From the NCBI GenBank assembly GCA_003661605.2, contig QMWL02000053.1, positions 1 through 5,344 of the forward strand: 5,344 bases of DNA, in the 5' to 3' direction. Positions 1 through 5,344 of the stretch are shown piece after piece; position 1 is the stretch's first letter; each line of letters begins with the position of its first letter. Origin of the DNA: an archaeon (lineage in GTDB: Archaea > Thermoproteota > QMWL01). Under the pieces are notes generated by a model. That model was not told where the DNA came from. It was given only the letters and a program-made list of their open reading frames with translations, and made no database searches. Made by a program: the position numbers and the translations under genes.

Positions 1-1254
1 TATATAGACTTTGGGGCTGGTGATTCTCAAGAGAAATTGTTAAGAATTTATTTCTTCTGGGATGACACTCGATTAGTCTCACAATTGATTATCTTTGTGT
101 GGGGCAAATATTACGATGGCGTTAATATAAAATATAAAGTTTACTTTAATTGGCGCTTAAAAAACAGTGACAATGATAATATAATAGCCAGCGGAACAAT
201 TCAAAAATTGGTTAACCCAACACCTACACCAACACCAATCTATCTCAAAATTAATCAACAACTACCAGAACATCTATACCTAGAGATAGAACCAAGAGAC
301 GAAAACAGTTATGTGAGAATTTATGGACAGAATGATTCAGATGGTACCAACGAAAATACACCACGTACATATTATTCAGATGGTAGTCTAATTAACATAT
401 ATGATATTGATGTAGCGGTGATATTCGTCATATTTGTTAGTGAGAGTTGGACCACAAATCTCGGCTCATCATTCAAATATAGTCAAATAAAGCTTCCAAT
501 AAGCATAACAGGGCCATACACAAAACACATTAAAATAGGATTCGAAATAAATGGAGTAGATCTTGTAGCAGATGATTCTCACTCATTTTGGGTAGAGTAT
601 AACGGAGAAACAACAACACAACTAACAATATCCCTCACAAGCGGAGAGCTAACTTCGATCTCAGGTACAGCGACGGATACAAACTACTACACTATAGCAC
701 AAATAACCACCAATCATGACTATTCACATTACTTCCCTAAGGTTACATTTAAGCAAAAAACTGGAGACCTATCATATGTGAAATTTGGGGACACACAATT
801 ATCATATGATGGCACAAACTGGGTGGCATCAATAAGCATAAACACAGATCAGATTTCCGAAACACTAACAATAGCGACCGGAGCACCACAAAGGCAATTT
901 TCAAAATCAATAACATACACACTAGACATGACAATATCAGGCACAGCAAAACTAAGCATAACAGCAAATTACAATACAAATCCCGGAACAACAACCACCT
1001 GGACCATAAATACAGACACAATAACACGTGGAACATGGAACTGGGGGGACACAATACAGCTTAATATCTATACCCCAGTACAACACACAATAGATAGTGT
1101 AACAACATCACAGGGAAAAGACATAACATCGTACTCGTCCTCAACATCAGACACAATATATGTATATCTCAGGAGTGCAATGGACGCGGACCTATGGGAT
1201 GGCAACGACATAACACTAACAATAGAAACCACACAACCACAAATAATAACAACA
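1..1254 (+). other. N-terminal beta-rich region of the surface protein (residues 1-418)
   Basis: This stretch reads as alternating short hydrophobic/polar strands, for example around residues 41-50, 81-86 and 138-146, with many Tyr and Trp, which fits extracellular beta-sandwich domains. I cannot assign a family. The four-residue motif SGTA occurs at 221-224 and again at 313-316, each at the start of a run of strands, hinting at a module of about 92 residues repeated at least twice, but similarity elsewhere in the two units is weak. There is only one N-glycosylation sequon here (N111) although Asn and Thr are common. No Met occurs before residue 310. Confidence 0.5.
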
Positions 1255-4200
1255 CTAAACACAGACAAAACATACTACAAACCAACAGACACAATAACAA
1301 TAGACATAGCAACAGCAGCAGCAGGAGACATAACATGCTACGCAGACACAACAGACTTGGGCACAAAAACAAACACAAACACAGCAACATACACAACAAC
1401 AATAAGCAGTGAAGGATCCCACACAATAAAAGCAACATACACCACGTTAGGTTACGACAAACTCGGATACAGCGAAAAAACAAAAACAATATACATAGAT
1501 GCAACACCACCAAACTTTACCTCGTGGAGTCCAGAAAACAGTAGCTATCATAATACAACAGACATAACAGTAACATGGTCCGCAACTGACAACTACGGAA
1601 TAGACCACTACGAAGTAAAACTCGACCTCGGATTTTGGAATGATACTGGTACATCAACAAGCTATACATTTACTGGATTGAGCGAAAACGAGCACACAAT
1701 ATACATTAAGGCAGTAGATTATGCAGGAAACGAAGAGACAATTACATTAGACATAGTTATAGACCTAACAAAACCAACACTAGGAAACGCAGAATGGACA
1801 AATGGATTCTGGGATCCATACAACGACTCAACAATAAGAAATGACTGGAAACCACTGGAATATAATAGCTGGGTAACCGATAATAACAGCCAAGGAGTAA
1901 CAATAAGAATACAACTATATGATGCATATTTAAACAACGAAGACATAGAAACAATAATATCCTCATTAACAGGAATCCTAAGCGGTGATGTAACACCCGA
2001 AATCATAGGTTACGAATATTATCCAGAGTTCGGTTTGTTGTATATGTGGCTTAATACCCAGAATATTTATGATGGCGATACTTTAAGCTTAAAAGTTGAG
2101 GTATATGATAAAGCTGGAAACTGTAACACAACAGCATATGTATTTAGACTCGACAATGCATATCCATATATTTCTATGTCACTACATAACTATGGCTTCG
2201 TACAAAATGGCATATACTACTATGGTGGCAAGTACGACACAATAGTTATGCATGCAGAAATATCAGATGAAGCGGATAATCTATGGAACATAAGCATATA
2301 CCTAGATGTTCAGGAAATGCTGTTTATCTATTGGGATACAAATACCAACAGCTGGATGTACACAATATACAACAATACACTAATACAACTAGATGCTAGT
2401 GGAAATAGAACATTGGTAGAAATAACAGTATACATAGATGCTAAAACATTAGTGGATGGCACATATGAGTTAAAGGTCGTAGCAAGAGACGACGCAAACT
2501 ATGTGACGCCAGCAAACAGGGATATAGGTATTGATTGGACACCGCCACAAAACTTATGCCTATGGTTAGCTACTGCTCCAGCACCAGGCTATCCGCCATA
2601 TATATATCTCGATAATTACACCGTATTTGATGGAAAGCGAGTTATTCTATTTAGTGTCCAAGACTACGCATATGCGTATGTGAACATTTATGTCAATGAT
2701 AGCGGAGAGTGGGTGCTTTGGGACGGAAATGTTGGAAATGTCACAACTTGGGATACAACAGCAAATAGCTTTAGAAAAGCCATAACAATGTTGGAGCTAT
2801 ACACTAATGATACTGTCGGGAATGTTGCAAGACTAGTATATATCGTAGCAGTAGAAAACGATCCCGGGGATCTTAGATTATATGTAAATGGCACTTATGC
2901 GTTTGGTCCAGGTTACGGATCATATACACTAAACATATATGGAGAAACAATACTGCTAATATCAATAGATCAAAGGGAGTTAACTAAAGATGGTATTAGT
3001 GGCTGGGAAACAGGTATAAAGCAAGTATTAGTGGAACTCGATGGAGCATTAATACTGAACTATACATTTAGTGGATGGAGAGGCTGGATTAATAGGTTCT
3101 TGAACATTACACTACTGCTAAATGAAGAAAACTTGACGGCAAGTACACATGAATTAAAAATTTACTGGAAAGGAATGCTACACGATGATACCGAAATCTT
3201 TACAATTAATTATAAGCCTCGTGTTAAGATAGAGTTGCTTAATACTAGTGTTTACTGGGGCAATATTGATTTGCACTTTAATGTTACAGATCTTGCCAGT
3301 AGATATCTAGACGGCAGGCTAAATGTAACTATTGATGGGGAGCTTTATAGCCTGAGTGTAACGGATGGTTCTGCTGTTCTGAGTTATGTTTACCTGACGC
3401 CTGGAACTTATGTTATCGGTGCTACTTATTACCAGGGTGAGGGATTGGACACTACGGATAGCTTTGTTCTTGAGGTCCTCAAGCATCCATTGACATATAG
3501 CTACGCGTTGAGCAAGTTTGCTGTGAATAGGAGTTACAGTATTAACCTTACGAATATACTTGATGCCCTAGACAATGAGCCTCCGAGCGGAACACTATAC
3601 TTCGAGGTCTACTGGAGCTACACGCGGGATGGCCCATGGATGCTCCTATACAATGTTTCGTATGAGGGATCCGCAATCATGCTGAGCGGAGCATGGATCA
3701 TAGATGACCTGAATGGTGACGGAATAATTGATGATGCCGACGGAACGCTGTATATCTGGGTTGTTGTTGGTGGTTGGTACGAGGCGGACGACATAGTTGT
3801 TCAGCGGGCCCTCCTCAGAGGTGACTACACGATAAGTATCTCTGATACCCAGTTCTATTGGGGTGATATTACATTACAAATAATAGTCGATGACACTGTG
3901 AACCTCGACGAGGACAACTATGTTGTTGTTATCGGGGGATCAACATACAGTGTGGATATCGAGAATGGCCAAGGAACACTAAGTATGCACATTGATAATC
4001 CTGGAAGCTACACGCTAACAGTAATATATGTCGGCGATGTTGTCAACACCACAAGGACATTTACGTTGGAGGTTCTCAAGCACCCAGTAGACTTCAGCAT
4101 CAGTTATCCTTCGGTTCTCTATGTTGGTGGTTACTACGAGTTGCAACTATACGACATTATTGATTCGGCGATAGGCAATGTACCCACGGATGTGTTCACG

Positions 4201-5344
4201 ATAAACGTGACATACACCTGGAAGCTCCCGGCACCTAAGTGGTTACTGCTAGATTACGTCACGATAAGTGGATCCGCATACACATACAGCGGTACCTGGG
4301 AAGTAGCTGATCTTAATGGTGACGGCCTAATAAACGATGCCGACTATTACGTTTATATAAGATTTACAGTTGTCGGTAATAAGTACGAGGGAGAAAAAGT
4401 AATGGGTCCGATAACTATCAAACAGATACCTGAGATTCAGATGATGCAACAGAGTGAAACTTTAGTATACACAGATTTCGGAGAGTTTCTCATCGACACT
4501 AATGTACCACAAGCACCTGTACAGGTTTACTACTGGGATAACACTTACGGCTGGGTGTACAATGGCACATGGATGACAGATTTGCAGGGCAACACTGTCG
4601 CGAGGGTATATGTGCCTGATGTAGGAACTGTGAAGTACAAGGTTGCAATAAACGAAACAGAACACTATCAGGCATATGAAGAAATATACGAGTTTAATGC
4701 TGTGGCGGAAAAAGGCATAATACAGATCCGGGACGCTGGCTTTTGGAGGTATAGTGACGAAGTAGCGGTGTTGGTGTATTTGGAGGATGATGACGGGGAC
4801 CCCGCAAGGAATATCGAGATACAGGTAAAAATAAGTGATGGGGGATGGATAATAATAGGTCAGGGCACAACAAATTCGACGGGATACGCGTTAATACTAA
4901 CTACGTGTTGGCTGGGTGAAGGCACATATACATTGCAGGCCGAAATAATAGAGGAAAAATTCATTGCGGATCCAGCACAGATAACAATAAACATTCAAAA
5001 AGAAAAGGTGAGCATGATAAATGCAACAGTTATTCAGAGCACACTTGTTGTAAAGATACTTGATGACGAAAACCAAACATTGCCTGGAATACCCATAGAA
5101 GTACTATACAATGGAACAAAAATAATGGATGGAGTAACAAATCAGAATGGAGAAGTACAATTCTATGTGGCGGGGTATGAAGGAAAAACACTGACAATAC
5201 GCATAGCGGAAAACCCGTACTGCGAGACAAAGGAGACACAGATAACAATACAAGAAAACGCACTAGGCAAGATAAACGCAAACAAATGGATAGTGGCAGT
5301 ATTTGGAGCAATTATAAGTATCATTGTGCTAGTCGCCTCCTACA
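1..5344 (+). CDS. Giant multidomain archaeal-type surface protein, partial at both ends
   Basis: Frame 1 is open through the whole window: 1781 codons with no stop, the strongest coding signal on either strand. The translation is an orderly succession of beta-sandwich domains (Ig/Fn3-like, macroglobulin-like, carboxypeptidase-regulatory-like), two tandem calcium-loop modules and a C-terminal hydrophobic helix. This is the architecture of S-layer, stalk or adhesin proteins exposed outside an archaeal cell and anchored by a C-terminal membrane segment. No catalytic motif is visible, so a structural or binding role is inferred. No in-frame ATG occurs before base 928 and no signal peptide is visible, so the N-terminus lies upstream; the stop lies just downstream. 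Only five Cys are present (446, 708, 853, 1636, 1741), while sequons number about 33. Arg is mostly AGA/AGG and Ile mostly ATA. I do not recognise a named family for the full protein. A pure stalk or a cell-cell adhesin are equally possible. Confidence 0.95.
217..237 (+). other. Pro-Thr interdomain linker
   Basis: Residues 73-79 read PTPTPTP, encoded by alternating CCA/CCT and ACA codons. Alternating Pro-Thr runs are typical extended linkers between domains of secreted proteins and are often O-glycosylated. It separates a beta-rich segment (1-71) from the next strand set, which starts at residue 80, so it probably marks a domain boundary. Confidence 0.75.
901..1440 (+). other. Thr-rich, A-rich low-complexity coding stretch (residues 301-480)
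   Basis: By hand count 48 of 180 residues are Thr, and 25 of 80 in residues 401-480. In those 80 codons Thr is ACA 24 times and ACC once. The + strand is strongly purine/AC-biased: bases 1261-1320 contain 33 A, 16 C, 6 G and 5 T. Despite the low complexity at DNA level the protein keeps strand-like alternation, so this is probably a folded beta domain rather than a simple mucin-like tract. Thr-rich segments in surface proteins can carry O-linked sugars, but nothing here proves it. The bias creates long open frames on the opposite strand that are rich in Leu and Cys; these are shadows. Confidence 0.8.
1255..1500 (+). other. Macroglobulin/Ig-like domain (residues 419-500)
   Basis: The domain opens with DKTYYKPTDTITI (422-434), matching the pattern D-K-x-x-Y-x-P-x-D/E-x-[IV]-x-[IV] that starts many macroglobulin-type and Ig-like domains in secreted proteins. 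It continues through strands around 441-448 and 461-468, then EGSHTIKATY (471-480), the common Gly-x-[HY]-x-[IV]-x-A-x-[YF] strand, and closes with TIYID (496-500). About 82 residues is a normal length for one beta-sandwich. The family call comes from motif shape only; the fold is likely, the exact family uncertain. Confidence 0.55.
1495..2865 (+). other. Array of four tandem Ig/Fn3-like domains (residues 499-955)
   Basis: Four domains follow each other with recognisable junctions. IDATPP (499-504) opens domain 1, IDLTKP (587-592) domain 2, LDNAYP (717-722) domain 3, and IDWTPP (844-849) domain 4, giving spacings of 88, 130 and 127 residues. Domain 1 is the clearest: W-S-A-x-D at 526-530, the HYEVKLD strand (536-542), a SYTFTGL turn (554-560), HTIYIKAVDYAGN (565-577). 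The AGN motif returns at 705-707 and degenerates to DDAN (830-833) and TVGN (938-941) in domains 3 and 4. This pattern is well known from extracellular bacterial and archaeal proteins, where such strings act as spacers or adhesive arms. Sequons are dense here, about 15. Confidence 0.7.
2866..3219 (+). other. Beta-sandwich domain preceding the duplicated modules (residues 956-1073)
   Basis: About 118 residues with repeated strand-like segments: DLRLYVNGTY (957-966), YTLNIYGETILLISI (975-989), VLVELDGALILNYTF (1009-1023), then LNITLLLN (1034-1041) and HELKIYW (1050-1056), the last resembling the G/T-x-H-x-L-x-[IV]-x-[YW] strand of Ig-like domains. Four sequons are visible (963, 1020, 1035, 1044). 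Base composition begins to move away from the ACA/ATA-dominated upstream part. No specific family is recognised. Confidence 0.45.
3220..3822 (+). repeat. Duplicated ~201-residue module, copy A (residues 1074-1274)
   Basis: Copy A and the following copy B share landmarks in the same order: YWG (1085-1087 versus 1286-1288), PGTY/PGSY (1134-1137 versus 1334-1337), LEVLKHP (1157-1163 versus 1356-1362), GSA (1223-1225 versus 1424-1426), DLNGDG (1236-1241 versus 1437-1442), DDAD/NDAD (1244-1247 versus 1445-1448), then YE (1260-1261 versus 1462-1463). Each module seems to be an Ig-like domain of about 90 residues followed by a second beta domain of about 110 residues holding a calcium-type loop. The codon style differs from the 5' part: of 15 Thr codons in 3241-3840, seven are ACG, five ACT and three ACA. 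Confidence 0.85.
3706..3741 (+). other. EF-hand/dockerin-like calcium loop 1
   Basis: Residues 1236-1247 read DLNGDGIIDDAD. This matches the 12-residue calcium loop with oxygen ligands at positions 1 (D1236), 3 (N1238), 5 (D1240) and 12 (D1247), Gly at position 6 and Ile at position 8. Dockerin repeats use the same D-x-N-x-D-G-x-I-x-x-x-D pattern. Here the loop stands alone inside a beta domain, flanked by GAW before and a YIWVVVGGWYE strand after, so it is a structural calcium site rather than a paired dockerin. Confidence 0.8.
3823..4431 (+). repeat. Duplicated ~201-residue module, copy B (residues 1275-1477)
   Basis: This is the downstream partner of the module at 3220-3822, directly abutting it. 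At DNA level identical blocks persist at a constant 603-base offset: ggatccgca at 3667 and 4270, aatggtgacgg at 3712 and 4315, gatgccgac at 3733 and 4336. The LEVLKHP stretch has an offset of 597, so a net six-base (two-codon) indel lies on either side of it. Overall residue identity looks modest, so the duplication is old, while the calcium loop and LEVLKHP are conserved, which suggests functional constraint. Sequons differ between copies: copy A has six (1081, 1094, 1108, 1176, 1182, 1218), copy B two (1349, 1402). Confidence 0.85.
4309..4344 (+). other. EF-hand/dockerin-like calcium loop 2
   Basis: Residues 1437-1448 read DLNGDGLINDAD, with ligands D1437, N1439, D1441 and D1448, Gly at loop position 6 and Ile at position 8. 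It is preceded by GTW and followed by an aromatic strand (YYVYIRF), just as in loop 1, and lies exactly 201 residues after it. All predicted side-chain ligands are intact in both copies. Calcium binding is inferred from the motif; in S-layer proteins such sites commonly rigidify the array. Confidence 0.8.
4432..5256 (+). other. Three membrane-proximal Ig/carboxypeptidase-regulatory-like domains (residues 1478-1752)
   Basis: Three beta-sandwich units of about 85-100 residues lead to the membrane. Unit 1 (about 1478-1568) has PVQVYYWDNTYGWVYNG followed by TDLQGNTVARVYVP. Unit 2 (about 1569-1666) has an acidic stretch EDDDGDPARNIEIQVKI, then TTNSTGYALI and GTYTLQAEI. Unit 3 (about 1667-1752) has the cleanest signature: LPGIPIEVLYNG (1694-1705), VTNQNGEVQFYV (1712-1723) and a final ITIQE strand. 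The P-x-x-x-[IV]-x-[IV] ... T-[DN]-x-x-G-x-[AV] pattern is that of carboxypeptidase-regulatory-like and invasin-type Ig domains. Their position next to the anchor suggests a stalk raising the rest of the protein from the membrane. Confidence 0.6.
5287..5344 (+). other. C-terminal transmembrane anchor (cut by window end)
   Basis: From W1763 the sequence is WIVAVFGAIISIIVLVAS followed by Tyr, at least 19 residues with no charge, the only stretch in the window long and hydrophobic enough to cross a membrane. It follows a short polar neck with two lysines (NALGKINANK, 1753-1762). Archaeal S-layer and stalk proteins frequently end in one such helix plus a few cytoplasmic residues, so the stop codon is probably within a few dozen codons downstream. 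The N-terminal side would be extracellular. Confidence 0.85.

Noticed and set aside
412..438. Hydrophobic run VAVIFVIFV (residues 138-146) as a possible transmembrane helix or signal sequence
   Set aside because: Only nine residues, rich in beta-branched amino acids and bounded by Asp and Ser; it fits a core beta-strand, not a membrane span.
928..930. First in-frame ATG as the gene start
   Set aside because: It lies within a beta-strand pattern, and the same frame is open and protein-like for the 309 codons upstream. No signal peptide follows it.
1194..1412. Plus-strand frame of 72 codons rich in Asn, His and Arg
   Set aside because: It is an out-of-frame reading of the low-complexity Thr-rich segment; the poly-Asn/His composition comes from shifting ACA and ATA triplets, and it lies wholly inside the main frame.
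1201..1440. Microsatellite or CRISPR-like repeat suggested by recurring ACA/ATA triplets
   Set aside because: There is no fixed unit, no regular spacer and no palindrome; the texture follows from codon choice for Thr, Ile and Asn in a coding frame.
749..1513. Antisense open frames rich in Leu, Cys and Val (749-1054, 1068-1268, 1169-1513) that look like small membrane proteins
   Set aside because: They are complements of the ACA/ATA/AAC-rich sense codons, which read as Leu, Cys, Val and similar on the other strand. They overlap one another and the continuous sense frame and show no domain pattern of their own.
4561..4620. NGTW...DLQGN (residues 1521-1531) as a third, degraded copy of the G[AT]W...DLNGDG calcium loop
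   Set aside because: The spacing from Trp to Asp is shorter, the ligands at loop positions 3, 5 and 12 are missing, and the segment fits better as the T-D-x-x-G turn of an Ig-like domain. No other landmark of the 201-residue module is present around it.
1719..5311. Further antisense frames at 1719-2006, 1757-1996, 2688-2894, 4462-4665 and 5030-5311
   Set aside because: All are under 100 residues, lie opposite well-structured sense protein and resemble no family I know. The stop-poor antisense strand is explained by sense codon bias.

Overview
The window lies entirely inside one very large protein-coding gene on the + strand. Frame 1 is open from base 1 to base 5344: 1781 complete codons plus one base, with no in-frame TAA, TAG or TGA. 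Neither the start nor the stop codon is present. The first in-frame ATG is at 928-930, far inside the protein, so the gene probably begins upstream. I see no other gene, RNA gene, mobile element, CRISPR array, promoter or terminator.

The product looks like a secreted, membrane-anchored, multidomain surface protein of an archaeon (S-layer, stalk or adhesin type). It is almost wholly predicted beta-strand, rich in Thr, Asn, Tyr, Trp and Asp, poor in Cys (5 in 1781) and in Lys/Arg clusters, and carries about 33 N-glycosylation sequons. It ends in a hydrophobic C-terminal helix that runs into the window edge. Preference for ATA (Ile), ACA (Thr) and AGA/AGG (Arg), with this protein architecture, suggests a thermophilic Thermoproteota (crenarchaeal) genome. 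That assignment is an inference from style, not from a marker gene.

Layout by residue: 1-418, beta-rich N-terminal part with a Pro-Thr linker at 73-79; 301-480, extremely Thr-rich stretch; 419-500, macroglobulin/Ig-like domain; 499-955, four tandem Ig/Fn3-like domains whose junctions carry D-x-[TA]-x-P or AGN-type motifs; 956-1073, another beta-sandwich; 1074-1274 and 1275-1477, two tandem copies of a ~201-residue module, each holding one EF-hand/dockerin-like calcium loop; 1478-1752, three Ig or carboxypeptidase-regulatory-like domains forming a membrane-proximal stalk; 1763-1781 onward, the transmembrane anchor.

The most interesting points are the duplicated calcium-loop module and the sharp change of base composition and codon use within a single reading frame. 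The Thr-rich part is A-rich and T-poor on the + strand and uses ACA almost exclusively, whereas the duplicated modules are G/T-rich and use ACG/ACT. This suggests a gene assembled from segments of different history.
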